DNA of 64,000 bases from Mycobacterium branderi. Lineage in GTDB: Bacteria > Actinomycetota > Actinomycetes > Mycobacteriales > Mycobacteriaceae. A program made the translations under genes and the position numbers. Under the pieces are notes generated by a model. It did no database searches. It was not told where the DNA came from and worked only from the letters and a program-made list of their open reading frames with translations. Numbering within the stretch: the first letter of the stretch is position 1; the number at the start of each line of letters is the position of its first letter. Shown here piece after piece: positions 18,772-26,348 of the stretch. The stretch is from contig NZ_AP022606.1 of NCBI RefSeq assembly GCF_010728725.1, positions 4,774,001 to 4,838,000 on the forward strand, given 5' to 3'.

Positions 18772-19000
18772 GCCCGGCCCCCCGATCCGGAAGTATCCCG
18801 GCGGTCACCAGATCGTCGTAGATCCGCTGCTGTTCGTCATCCAGGTCCGAGTAGAGCATCGCGTAAGCGCGTTCCTCCTCGGCCAGCACCTCCAGCGGAT
18901 CCCAGTCATCCCCGATCGCCTCCAGGACGGCCGCGCGCCGGCGCGCCTCGTCAAGGGTCAGGTCGTATGCAAACGCCACATGACTTGACTCAACAGCCAC
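18758..19000 (-). CDS. Small acidic helical protein (DUF6400-like)
   Basis: The 80-aa product has GTG start at 19000 with GGGAG close upstream. It reads DLTLDEARRRAAVLEAIGDDWDPLEVL, then EEERAYAMLYSDLDDEQQRIYDDLV, giving two or three amphipathic acidic helices. I recall this pattern as the DUF6400 family, seen near actinobacterial [NiFe]-hydrogenase genes; that family name is from memory and unverified. It overlaps the zinc-ribbon-like gene downstream and follows the Fe-S nuclease-like gene after a 114-bp gap. The function is unknown. Confidence 0.65.
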   Translation of the reverse strand: MAVESSHVAFAYDLTLDEARRRAAVLEAIGDDWDPLEVLAEEERAYAMLYSDLDDEQQRIYDDLVTAGILPDRGAGRVPD

Positions 19001-19114
19001 CGGTTCTCCCTGAGCAAAGAATGTCGATCGAGCCAGGGTGGGCGATCAGGGCTGCGGCCGGCAATGGCCTCCGTCACACTCGGCCATTGAGATTGGTCAC
19101 ATTTCGGTGCGGGC

Positions 19115-20179
19115 TCACCACGTGGGGGGCGCGGCTCCCCTGCCGAAACCCCACGTCGACTGACCCAGCCGTGGCTTGCGCCGCTCGTCCGTCGCGTGCC
19201 GCCGAAAGCGTTGCGCCAGTAGTGGTTCGGGGTCGATTCCCTCGGATTGGGCCAGACATGGACCGCTGAATTCACACGTCAGGCAGTGGGCCGCGAACGT
19301 CGGGTAGATCGCCGGGTCACTGGTCATGTCGACGGCCTCGGCACCGATCAACATGCCGACCGCGCCGATCTCGGCCCGGCTACGGCGGATATGGGTCCGC
19401 CGCAGGAGGCCCGCGGTGCATTGCCGGACGCGGTCGGTCTCGTCGGCTCGCGCGGCACGCGCCGACATCCGCCGGTGCTGCGGGATGGCACGACCGCCGC
19501 CGCTGGCCTCGCTTTGGCGAACCCGATTCGGCGCGCCACTGCGGTCGGCAGCCGGCGGGTCGAGCGCCCCGCTGACGCGCACCTCGTTGTGGATCGTGCC
19601 CACAATCTCCATCCCCAGGTATTCCCGCTCCCACGCCCAACAGCCGGCAACCGCCGCTTCGTCCCGGATCAGCGACTCCAGCTCCTGCCATTCCTCGACA
19701 ATCTGGTGGCGCACTACCCAGTACTCGTCGGCGGCGTCGACCGCCAGTAAGTCGATGCGACACGTGTAGATCACCGGAGACCCGTCCGCTGTCACCAACC
19801 CGCGGTCCGGATCACGCGGATCGGGTACCAGACCTTGCACCTCATGGTCGATCTTGATGGGCGCGAAGTTGTCGACGGTGCGCGCCCACGCGTCGTAGGT
19901 GTCGAGCACCATCGTCGCGGTCGGCAGCTGCTCGGGCGCGCAGGCGTCCTCGAGTGCGCGCTTGGCGGCCTTGTGCACCAGCGATTGCTTCACTTCATGT
20001 GGCCAGTCCCAGGTGCCCGGGTAGTAATAGACAGCAAGCGCATCGGTCAGCGCGGCCGGCAGGGCGGCATCGACGACCCCGACCGGCTCAAGATCGCGGC
20101 GGTGCGGCGACGCGAAATCCCATTGTCGCCGACAGCGTTTGAACCGCGAGCGGTCGTCCTGGGTGATGCGGTAGTCCAT
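19115..20179 (-). CDS. PD-(D/E)XK (Cas4/AddB-like) family protein with Fe-S cysteines and degenerate catalytic motif
   Basis: The ATG at 20179 gives 354 aa beginning MDYRITQDDRSRFKRCRRQWDF, the usual entry of Cas4/AddB/RecB-type nucleases. C16 together with C299, C302 and C308 (CLTCEFSGPC, CxxCx5C) matches the [4Fe-4S] clasp of AddB/Cas4. Motif II is present as YTCRIDLLAVD (D143), but the following beta-strand reads YWVVRHQIVEEW where E/D-x-K is expected, so nuclease activity is doubtful. The middle part (200-270) is Arg/Ser-rich and probably disordered. It follows a 78-aa gene by 14 bp, divergent from hypA. The role in the hydrogenase island is unknown. Confidence 0.7.
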   Translation of the reverse strand: MDYRITQDDRSRFKRCRRQWDFASPHRRDLEPVGVVDAALPAALTDALAVYYYPGTWDWPHEVKQSLVHKAAKRALEDACAPEQLPTATMVLDTYDAWARTVDNFAPIKIDHEVQGLVPDPRDPDRGLVTADGSPVIYTCRIDLLAVDAADEYWVVRHQIVEEWQELESLIRDEAAVAGCWAWEREYLGMEIVGTIHNEVRVSGALDPPAADRSGAPNRVRQSEASGGGRAIPQHRRMSARAARADETDRVRQCTAGLLRRTHIRRSRAEIGAVGMLIGAEAVDMTSDPAIYPTFAAHCLTCEFSGPCLAQSEGIDPEPLLAQRFRRHATDERRKPRLGQSTWGFGRGAAPPTW

Positions 20180-20193
20180 GGCGGGCGAGCTGA

Positions 20194-20430
20194 TCAGTGA
20201 GTATGCGGCCACGGCTCGTCGAGCGGCCAGCGACATCGATCGGTGCGGGCGGCCATCGTTTCCAGCTCGGCGAGCAGATCATCGAAGAACGAGGGCCGAA
20301 GATCGGTGACCACGCCGCCCGCGGGCACTACCCGCCACTCGTACTGCTCGCCGCGTCGTGCCAGATACACAACGTCATCGCGACCGGGGCGCGCCGCCTC
20401 GATCGAGGCGAACAACTCATCACGCTTCAT
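20194..20430 (-). CDS. Small conserved protein divergent from hypA
   Basis: The ATG at 20430 gives 78 aa (MKRDELFASIEAARPGRDDVVYLARRGEQYEWRVVPAGG...). An ATG at 20460 in the same frame would add ten residues (MAALKPAGRS), and I cannot decide between them. The mix of short beta (VVYLARRGEQYEWRVV) and helical (FFDDLLAELETMAARTDR) segments suggests a small alpha/beta domain. I do not recognise the family. It lies 14 bp upstream of the Fe-S nuclease-like gene on the same strand and about 118 bp from the divergent hypA start, so it leads a minus-strand unit. Confidence 0.6.
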   Translation of the reverse strand: MKRDELFASIEAARPGRDDVVYLARRGEQYEWRVVPAGGVVTDLRPSFFDDLLAELETMAARTDRCRWPLDEPWPHTH

Positions 20431-20548
20431 GCTGCGCCCCGCCGGTTTTAATGCTGCCATCCCGCGAGACCGTGTGGTAAGCCGTTGCGGATAGTTGGCC
20501 TCCAGTGCCGGGCGCTCAGGTGTAGAACGGTGTTCATGGTGAGTCACG

Positions 20549-20884
20549 GTGCATGAGCTGTCGCTGTGCCAGGCCATCGCCGGGGTGGTCAAACCGTATG
20601 CTGACGGCCGCCATGTCGACGTCGTCCGCGTGCGGATCGGCGCCCTGCGTCAGGTGGTCCCCGAATCGCTGTCGTTCTGCTGGACGCTTGTCCGCGATTA
20701 TGAGGACATGCCCGACGCCGAGTTGGAGCTGGAGCTTGTCACCGCAGAGGTGCGGTGCCGGTCATGCGGCCGGTGCTCGACGATTGCCTCGCAATGGTGT
20801 TTGTTGTGCCCGCACTGCGAGAGCGCCGACGTCGAGGTGATGCACGGCGACGAGTTCCTGGTGACCTCGCTGGAAGTTTCATGA
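20549..20884 (+). CDS. hypA: Hydrogenase nickel incorporation protein HypA
   Basis: HypA delivers nickel to the hydrogenase large subunit together with HypB. The 111-aa protein starts with GTG (VHELSLCQAIAG), so the nickel-binding His2-Glu3 is in place. The zinc domain carries CRSCGRC (about 70) and CLLCPHC (about 88), that is two CxxC pairs. It is followed 12 bp later by hypB. The gene is divergent from the small unknown gene at 20194-20430. Its upstream region holds a weak half-match to the box seen before hhyS (20485-20501). Confidence 0.93.
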   Translation: MHELSLCQAIAGVVKPYADGRHVDVVRVRIGALRQVVPESLSFCWTLVRDYEDMPDAELELELVTAEVRCRSCGRCSTIASQWCLLCPHCESADVEVMHGDEFLVTSLEVS

Positions 20885-20896
20885 AAGGTACTCATC

Positions 20897-21658
20897 ATGG
20901 GTAGGTTTCATCGCCACGACGACGGAACCGTGCACACCCACGACCACGACGACGCATTGCACACCCACGGCGACCACAGCGGCTACGCCACCGGCACTCA
21001 GCGCATCGACGTGCTGGAGTCTATCTTCGCCGAAAACGACGTCCGCGCCGGCTACAACCGGGAGGCGTTCGAGCGCAACGGGATTCGAGCGCTCAACCTG
21101 ATGAGCTCACCCGGTTCGGGCAAGACGACGATCCTGCAAGCCACTCTCGACGAACTCGCCGGCGAGTTCGCCGTCGGGGTCATCGAGGGCGACATCGCCA
21201 CCGACCTCGACGCGGCCAAGCTCGGTGGCCGCGGCGCGCAGATATCGTTGCTGAACACCGGCAACGGATTCGGTGGCGAATGCCACCTCGACGCACCGAT
21301 GGTCAACCGCGCGCTGCAGGGCCTGGATCTGGCCAAGCTGGATCTCGTCATCATCGAGAACGTGGGAAACCTGGTGTGCCCGGCGGAGTTTGATGTCGGC
21401 GAACACGCCAAGGCCATGGTCTACTCGGTCACCGAAGGTGACGACAAGCCACTGAAGTATCCGGTGATGTTCCGGGCCGTGGATGCGGTACTGCTCAACA
21501 AGATCGATCTTGTCCCGTACCTGGACGTCGATGTCGACGCCTACATCGCCCGCGTCCGCGAGGTCAACCCGACGGCGACGGTCTTGCCGGTCAGCGCCCG
21601 CACCGGTGCCGGCATGTCGGCCTGGTTCGGATGGCTGCGGCGATTCGTCGCGGGCTGA
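20897..21658 (+). CDS. hypB: Hydrogenase nickel incorporation GTPase HypB
   Basis: HypB is a SIMIBI GTPase needed for nickel insertion. The 253-aa product has a His/Asp-rich metal-storage N-terminus (residues 4-27, with HRHDDG, HTHDHDD and HTHGDH). The P-loop is SPGSGKTT at 71-78. The metal-switch region reads GNGFGGECHLDAPMV, then ENVGNLVCPAEFDVG and NKIDLVPYL (G4). An AAAGG-type site precedes the ATG. It follows hypA by 12 bp and precedes the 289-bp control region of hhyS. Confidence 0.95.
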   Translation: MGRFHRHDDGTVHTHDHDDALHTHGDHSGYATGTQRIDVLESIFAENDVRAGYNREAFERNGIRALNLMSSPGSGKTTILQATLDELAGEFAVGVIEGDIATDLDAAKLGGRGAQISLLNTGNGFGGECHLDAPMVNRALQGLDLAKLDLVIIENVGNLVCPAEFDVGEHAKAMVYSVTEGDDKPLKYPVMFRAVDAVLLNKIDLVPYLDVDVDAYIARVREVNPTATVLPVSARTGAGMSAWFGWLRRFVAG

Positions 21659-21689
21659 GTGCGGCGCAACGAAAACCGGCTCGACGCAG

Positions 21690-21706
21690 TTGCAATTGCT
21701 TTGCAG
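21690..21706. promoter_or_regulatory. Nur-type box 1 upstream of hhyS
   Basis: TTGCAATTGCTTTGCAG has the form TTGC-A-A-N5-TTGCAG, that is TGC-N9-GCA. It fits the published Streptomyces Nur operator consensus (tTGCaa-N5-ttGCAA). It lies 31 bp after the hypB stop, upstream of the hydrogenase structural genes, with a second box starting 25 bp further on. Confidence 0.6.
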
Positions 21707-21714
21707 GAAAGCCG

Positions 21715-21731
21715 TTGCGAGTCATTTGCAT
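21715..21731. promoter_or_regulatory. Nur-type box 2 upstream of hhyS
   Basis: TTGCGAGTCATTTGCAT repeats the pattern of box 1 (TTGC-G-A-N5-TTGCAT) at 25-bp spacing, about two and a half helical turns. Both boxes lie 95-135 bp upstream of the -35 element proposed at 21826. A repressor bound here would therefore act on another start site nearer the boxes or by looping. Confidence 0.6.
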
Positions 21732-21825
21732 GAGTCGCTGGACGCAATTGTGCACACGTGTCAGATGCGAACACCACGGCGAATTTCATAAGCCCATCAA
21801 AGGTTTTCGCGATTTGCCGAAGCCG

Positions 21826-21854
21826 TTGACAATGCAACTACACCGGAGTAGACC
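21826..21854 (+). promoter_or_regulatory. Candidate sigma-A-like promoter of the hhy operon
   Basis: TTGACA at 21826-21831 is followed after exactly 17 bp by TAGACC at 21849-21854. It lies about 94 bp upstream of the hhyS ATG (GGAAAG ribosome-binding site at 21934-21939). The -35 is perfect and the -10 is weak. An ACACGTGT palindrome at 21754-21761, between this promoter and the Nur-type boxes, may be another protein-binding site. Confidence 0.4.
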
Positions 21855-21947
21855 CAGAAAATAGCGCCGCGTAAGCGGGCCGACCGTCGACCCCGGCGGT
21901 GTCAGGGGCCATCAGCCCATAGCCCCCTGGCCCCGGAAAGCTGCGGT

Positions 21948-23003
21948 ATGCCAACGGAAGCAGCAGTCAAAGCGGAAGAAACATTGATCCATGTGCTGTG
22001 GATCAACGCGGGTCTCAGTTGCGACGGCGATTCGGTGGCGTTGACTGCCGCCACCCAACCCAGTGTCGAGGAAATTGCGCTCGGCGCGCTTCCCGGACTT
22101 CCCAAGATCGCCGTGCACTGGCCGCTTATCGATTTCGAATGCGGACCCACCGGAGGAGCCGACGACTTCCTCGAGTGGTTCTTCAAGGCCGACCGCGGTG
22201 AGCTCGAACCGTTCGTGCTCGTCGTGGAGGGCTCGATACCCAACGAGAAAGTCAAGGACGAAGGCTACTGGTGCGGATTCGGCAACAACCCGGCCACCAA
22301 TCAGCCGATGACCACCAGCGAATGGCTCGACCGGCTCACCCCGAAGGCGACGGCGGTCGTCGCCGTCGGCACCTGCGCCACCTACGGCGGCATCCACGCG
22401 ATGGCGGGCAACCCCACCGGCGCGATGGGTGTACCCGACTATCTCGGCTGGGACTGGAAGAGCAAGGCCGGCATCCCGATCGTCTGCGTGCCGGGCTGCC
22501 CCATCCATCCGGACAACCTGTCGGAGACGTTGACCTATCTGCTGTACATGGCGACCGGGCAGGCTCCGATGATCCCGCTCGACGAAGCACTGCGGCCCAA
22601 GTGGCTGTTCGGCCACACCGTGCACGAGGGCTGTGACCGCGCCGGGTATTACGAGCAGGGCGACTTCGCCACCGAGTACGGGTCGGAGAAATGCATTGTC
22701 AAACTGGGCTGCTGGGGCCCGGTCGTGAAGTGCAACGTACCCAAGCGGGGGTGGATCAACGGTATCGGTGGTTGCCCCAACGTCGGCGGTATCTGCATCG
22801 GCTGCACCATGCCGGGCTTCCCGGACAAGTTCATGCCGTTCATGGACGAGCCGCCGGGCGGCAAGCTCTCGAGCGCCGCGTCGGGGCTCTATGGCTCGGT
22901 GATCCGCAACCTGCGCGGCATCACCAACCGCACGGTCGACAAGGAGCCGCGCTGGCGGAAGAAGGGCACAGAACTGACCACCGGCGCACGCCGCACCTGG
23001 TAG
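21948..23003 (+). CDS. hhyS: Group 1h [NiFe]-hydrogenase small subunit
   Basis: The 351-aa subunit carries the electron-transfer Fe-S clusters. There is no Tat signal, so the enzyme is cytoplasmic or loosely membrane-attached. At the proximal cluster the usual CxxC is replaced by C25-D-G-D28 (AGLSCDGD), the three-Cys/one-Asp ligation I know from actinobacterial-type hydrogenases. VGTCATYGG and CVPGCPIHPDN supply the other proximal ligands. Medial and distal cluster ligands lie in GHTVHEGCDRAG, CIVKLGCWGPVVKC and GGCPNVGGICIGCTMPGFPD. It is the first gene of the large operon, 34 bp ahead of hhyL. Confidence 0.95.
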   Translation: MPTEAAVKAEETLIHVLWINAGLSCDGDSVALTAATQPSVEEIALGALPGLPKIAVHWPLIDFECGPTGGADDFLEWFFKADRGELEPFVLVVEGSIPNEKVKDEGYWCGFGNNPATNQPMTTSEWLDRLTPKATAVVAVGTCATYGGIHAMAGNPTGAMGVPDYLGWDWKSKAGIPIVCVPGCPIHPDNLSETLTYLLYMATGQAPMIPLDEALRPKWLFGHTVHEGCDRAGYYEQGDFATEYGSEKCIVKLGCWGPVVKCNVPKRGWINGIGGCPNVGGICIGCTMPGFPDKFMPFMDEPPGGKLSSAASGLYGSVIRNLRGITNRTVDKEPRWRKKGTELTTGARRTW

Positions 23004-23037
23004 ACGCCGACCGACTACCGATAGAGAGCACAGTCCG

Positions 23038-24837
23038 ATGACACAGATCATCCCCAAGCCGAGCCACGAGAAGCGCGAACCCGGCCAGCTGGTCGAGATG
23101 GCGTGGGACCCGATCACCCGGATCGTGGGCAGCCTCGGCATCTACACCAAGATCGACTGGGACAACAAAGAAGTCGTCGAGTGTCACAGCACCTCGTCGA
23201 TATTCCGCGGCTACTCGATCTTCATGAGAGGCAAGGATCCCCGCGACGCGCACTTCATCACCAGTCGCATCTGCGGGATCTGCGGCGACAACCACTGCAC
23301 GTGTTCCTGCTATGCGCAGAACATGGCTTACGGGGTCAAGCCGCCGCACCTGGCCGAGTGGCTGATCAACCTCGGCGAGGCCGCCGAGTACATGTTCGAC
23401 CACAACATCTTCCAGGAGAACCTGGTTGGCGTGGACTTCTGCGAGAAGATGGTCTCGGAAACCAATCCGGGCGTGTTGGCCCAAGCGGAGAAAACCGAGG
23501 CCCCGCACGCCGATATGCACGGGTACAAGACCATTGCCGACATCATGCGGTCGCTCAACCCGTTTTCCGGCGAGTTCTACCGCGAGGCATTGCAAGTCAG
23601 CCGTTACACGCGGGAGATGTTCTGCCTGATGGAAGGCAGGCACGTGCACCCATCGACGCTGTACCCCGGCGGGATCGGCACCACCGCGACGGTCCAGCTG
23701 ATGACCGACTACATGACCAGGCTGATGCGCTACGTGGAGTTCATGAAGAAGGTCGTCCCCATGCACGACGACCTCTTCGACTTCTTCTACGAAGCGATAC
23801 CTGGCTATGACCAGGTCGGCCTGCGCCGCACCCTGTTGGGTTGCTGGGGCTCCTTCCAGGATCCTGACGTGTGCAACTTCGACTACAAGGACATGGAGCG
23901 GTGGGGCAACGCCATGTTCGTCACGCCCGGAGTGGTGGTCGACGGCAAGCTGGTGACGCACTCGCTGGTGGACATCAACCTGGGTATCCGAATCCTTTTG
24001 GGCAGTTCGTATTACGACGACTGGACCGATCAGGAGATGTTCGTCAAGACCGACCCGCTGGGCAACGCGGTGGATCGGCGCCACCCCTGGAACCAGCACA
24101 CCAACCCGCATCCCGCGAAGCGGGACATGGATGGCGGCAAGTACAGCTGGGTGATGTCGCCGCGTTGGTTCGATGGCAAGGACCACCTAGCGCTGGACAC
24201 CGGTGGTGGCCCGTTGGCCCGGCTCTGGCCGACCGCGCTGGCCGGATTGGTCGACATCGGCTACGTCAAGTCCACTGGGCACAGCGTGCAGATCAACCTG
24301 CCCAAGACCACCCTAAAGGGACCGGTCCAGCTGGAATGGAAGATCCCGTCGCAGGGCAGCAACACGATCGAACGCGACCGGGCACGCACGTACTTCCAGG
24401 CCTACGCGGCGGCGTGCGCGCTGCACTTCGCCGAGAAGGCATTGGCGGAAATCCGCGCTGGGCGTACGAAGACGTGGGAGAAGTTCGACGTCCCCAAGGA
24501 CGCCATCGGCTGCGGCTTCACCGAGGCGGTGCGCGGCGTGCTGAGCCACCACTTGGTGATCCGCGACGGCAAGATCGCGAACTACCACCCGTACCCGCCG
24601 ACCCCGTGGAACGCCAGCCCTCGCGACAGCTTCGGCACGCCGGGGCCCTACGAGGACGCGGTCCAAGGTCAGCCGATCTTCGAGGAGAACGACCGGGAGA
24701 ACTTCAAGGGCATCGACATCATGCGCACGGTGCGCAGCTTCGACCCGTGCCTGCCGTGTGGTGTGCACATGTACCTGGGCAACGGCAAGACGCTGGAGCG
24801 GCTGCACTCGCCGACGCAATCTGCAACCGGGGAGTGA
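23038..24837 (+). CDS. hhyL: Group 1h [NiFe]-hydrogenase large (catalytic) subunit
   Basis: The 599-aa subunit holds the Ni-Fe(CN)2CO site that oxidises H2. The L1 motif is SRICGICGDNHCTCS (C79 and C82 ligands). The L2 motif is FDPCLPCGVH, with C571 and C574. Twenty-two residues follow the conserved His577 and are expected to be removed by the maturation protease encoded at 28459. The L1 pattern RICGICGDNH and the cytoplasmic small subunit fit group 1h, enzymes known for scavenging trace atmospheric H2 during starvation. An Asp/Glu-rich N-terminus and long loops (HPWNQHTNPHPAKRD) are also family features. Confidence 0.96.
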   Translation: MTQIIPKPSHEKREPGQLVEMAWDPITRIVGSLGIYTKIDWDNKEVVECHSTSSIFRGYSIFMRGKDPRDAHFITSRICGICGDNHCTCSCYAQNMAYGVKPPHLAEWLINLGEAAEYMFDHNIFQENLVGVDFCEKMVSETNPGVLAQAEKTEAPHADMHGYKTIADIMRSLNPFSGEFYREALQVSRYTREMFCLMEGRHVHPSTLYPGGIGTTATVQLMTDYMTRLMRYVEFMKKVVPMHDDLFDFFYEAIPGYDQVGLRRTLLGCWGSFQDPDVCNFDYKDMERWGNAMFVTPGVVVDGKLVTHSLVDINLGIRILLGSSYYDDWTDQEMFVKTDPLGNAVDRRHPWNQHTNPHPAKRDMDGGKYSWVMSPRWFDGKDHLALDTGGGPLARLWPTALAGLVDIGYVKSTGHSVQINLPKTTLKGPVQLEWKIPSQGSNTIERDRARTYFQAYAAACALHFAEKALAEIRAGRTKTWEKFDVPKDAIGCGFTEAVRGVLSHHLVIRDGKIANYHPYPPTPWNASPRDSFGTPGPYEDAVQGQPIFEENDRENFKGIDIMRTVRSFDPCLPCGVHMYLGNGKTLERLHSPTQSATGE

Positions 24838-24840
24838 TGA

Positions 24841-25725
24841 ATGACGGATCGCCCCAAGGAGATTCAGGGGGACGCGCAATGGCGCACGGCGGGCGATCGG
24901 ATCCAGACTCTGCTGGACGCCACCGCGGCCGGCGGGGCCGCCGCACGTGAACGCGCCGAGCAGCTGGTCCGGGAGGTAGTCGAGCTCTACGGCGAGGGCC
25001 TGGCCCGGATCGTGGGCACGGTCGACGATCCGGCTGTCATGGAGCGCCTCGCGGGCGACGACTTGGTGGCCAGCCTGCTGCTGGTGCATGGTTTGCACCC
25101 GCACGATCTGTCCCGGCGGGTGTCGGACGCACTGGACCGGGTGCGTCCCTACCTCGGTTCGCATGGCGGTGACGTGCACCTGCTCGACGTCGATGGCGAC
25201 ACCGTGCGGCTGCAGTTCGCCGGTAGCTGCAGGAGCTGCCCGTCGTCGGCCGTCACGCTCGAGCTGGCGGTCCAGGACGCGATTCGTGCTGCGGCACCGG
25301 AGGTTTCGTCGATCGAGGTGGTGACCGCCGAAGCCGAATCGTCGGTGATTCCGGCCGACTCCCTGCTGGCGAAGGTCCGTTCCAACGGCGGATCCGCCTG
25401 GCATCAGGTGCCCGACATCGCGGACCTGACTTCCGGTGAAGTGGGCGGCTTCCTCGTCGAGGGCACCGTGGTGTTGGCCTGCCGCGTGGGTGAGGCGCTG
25501 TACGCCTACCGCGACCACTGCCCGGGTTGTGACGGGTCGCTTGCAGGTGCGGAACTGCGTGGTGCCGTGCTGCGCTGCCCGCGCTGTCACGCGCATTTCG
25601 ACGTCGTCCATGCGGGCGGCGGGCTGGACGACGCGACCGCGCATCTGGATCCGATCCCGCTGCTGGAGCGCGACGGGGTGCTGTCTCTCGCGATGCCGGC
25701 CGAACCTTTGGGGGCGCCCGCATGA
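24841..25725 (+). CDS. NifU-domain/Rieske-fold iron-sulfur protein (HhyE-like)
   Basis: The 294-aa protein follows hhyL by 3 bp and is the best candidate electron acceptor of the hydrogenase. Residues 95-160 form a NifU C-terminal-like domain with C130-R-S-C133 (SCRSCPSSAVTLEL). Residues 185-285 resemble a Rieske fold: YRDHCPGC, a 15-residue spacer, then LRCPRCHAHFDV. In that domain the usual CxH and CxxH ligands are replaced by CxxC (C227, C230) and CxxC (C246, C249), with H250 adjacent. A four-Cys site is therefore likely instead of a two-His Rieske cluster. Its stop overlaps the next start by four bases. Confidence 0.82.
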   Translation: MTDRPKEIQGDAQWRTAGDRIQTLLDATAAGGAAARERAEQLVREVVELYGEGLARIVGTVDDPAVMERLAGDDLVASLLLVHGLHPHDLSRRVSDALDRVRPYLGSHGGDVHLLDVDGDTVRLQFAGSCRSCPSSAVTLELAVQDAIRAAAPEVSSIEVVTAEAESSVIPADSLLAKVRSNGGSAWHQVPDIADLTSGEVGGFLVEGTVVLACRVGEALYAYRDHCPGCDGSLAGAELRGAVLRCPRCHAHFDVVHAGGGLDDATAHLDPIPLLERDGVLSLAMPAEPLGAPA

Positions 25726-26348
25726 CCACCCCCTACGACGTGCTGGCGCGCATCACCACCAACCGGCGAGCCCCTGAACCAGTCGGCGAGCGGTGCGAGA
25801 TGTGCTCGGAACCGATCGCCGGCGAGCACCAGCACGTCGTGAATGTGTCTGCGCGAGCACTGATGTGCGTCTGCCGGGCCTGCTATCTGCTGTTCACCGA
25901 CTCCCAGGCGGAGCTACGCTACCGCGCGGTGCCCGATCGGTATCTGGCGTTCCCGGATTTCGCATTGGACCGCCGTGCGTGGGAGGCGTTGCAGATCCCG
26001 GTCGGGGTGGCGTTCTTCTTCCGCAACTCGGCTCTCGGACGCACGGTGGCCTTCTATCCCGGCCCGGCCGGGGCATGCGAATCGGAACTGGATTTGGACG
26101 CCTGGACCGCGATCAGCGCCGCCGACTCTCGGGTTGCTCTGCTGGCCGACGACGTCGAGGCACTGCTGGTGCGAGTGCCGGACAATGGGCAACCCGAAAG
26201 CTATCTGGTCCCGATCGACGCCTGCTACGAATTCGTCGGACGGCTGCGCATGCTGTGGCGCGGCTTCGACGGCGGCCAGGACGCACGGGAGTTCATCGAC
26301 GAATTCTTCGCGAACGTCGCGGCGCGCAGCAGAAAGACACCGCGATGA
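25722..26348 (+). CDS. Hydrogenase-operon conserved protein (DUF5947-like)
   Basis: The 208-aa protein has an N-terminal metal-site pattern RCEMCSEPI and VCRACYLLF (CxxC...CxxC, residues about 25-47), probably zinc- or Fe-S-binding. An alpha/beta domain follows with VGVAFFFRNSALGRTVAFYPGPAG. The last part is helical (CYEFVGRLRMLWRGFDG). I place it in DUF5947 from memory of group 1h hydrogenase loci; the name is unverified. It is translationally coupled on both sides (ATGA overlaps). A role as a cluster carrier or assembly factor for the hydrogenase is inference from context only. Confidence 0.75.
   Translation: MTTPYDVLARITTNRRAPEPVGERCEMCSEPIAGEHQHVVNVSARALMCVCRACYLLFTDSQAELRYRAVPDRYLAFPDFALDRRAWEALQIPVGVAFFFRNSALGRTVAFYPGPAGACESELDLDAWTAISAADSRVALLADDVEALLVRVPDNGQPESYLVPIDACYEFVGRLRMLWRGFDGGQDAREFIDEFFANVAARSRKTPR

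Noticed and set aside
19115..20179. Cas4 as evidence for CRISPR-Cas
   Set aside because: No repeat array, Cas1/Cas2 or effector gene is in the window, and the catalytic motif is degenerate.
20485..20501. TTGCGGATAGTTGGCCT before hypA as a fifth Nur-type box
   Set aside because: Only the left half fits; the right half (GGCC) departs from TGCA. Kept as a weak half-site, not counted.
21659..21947. Small coding region or tRNA in the hypB-hhyS gap
   Set aside because: No frame with a ribosome-binding site and no cloverleaf pattern was found; the region is better explained as a control region.
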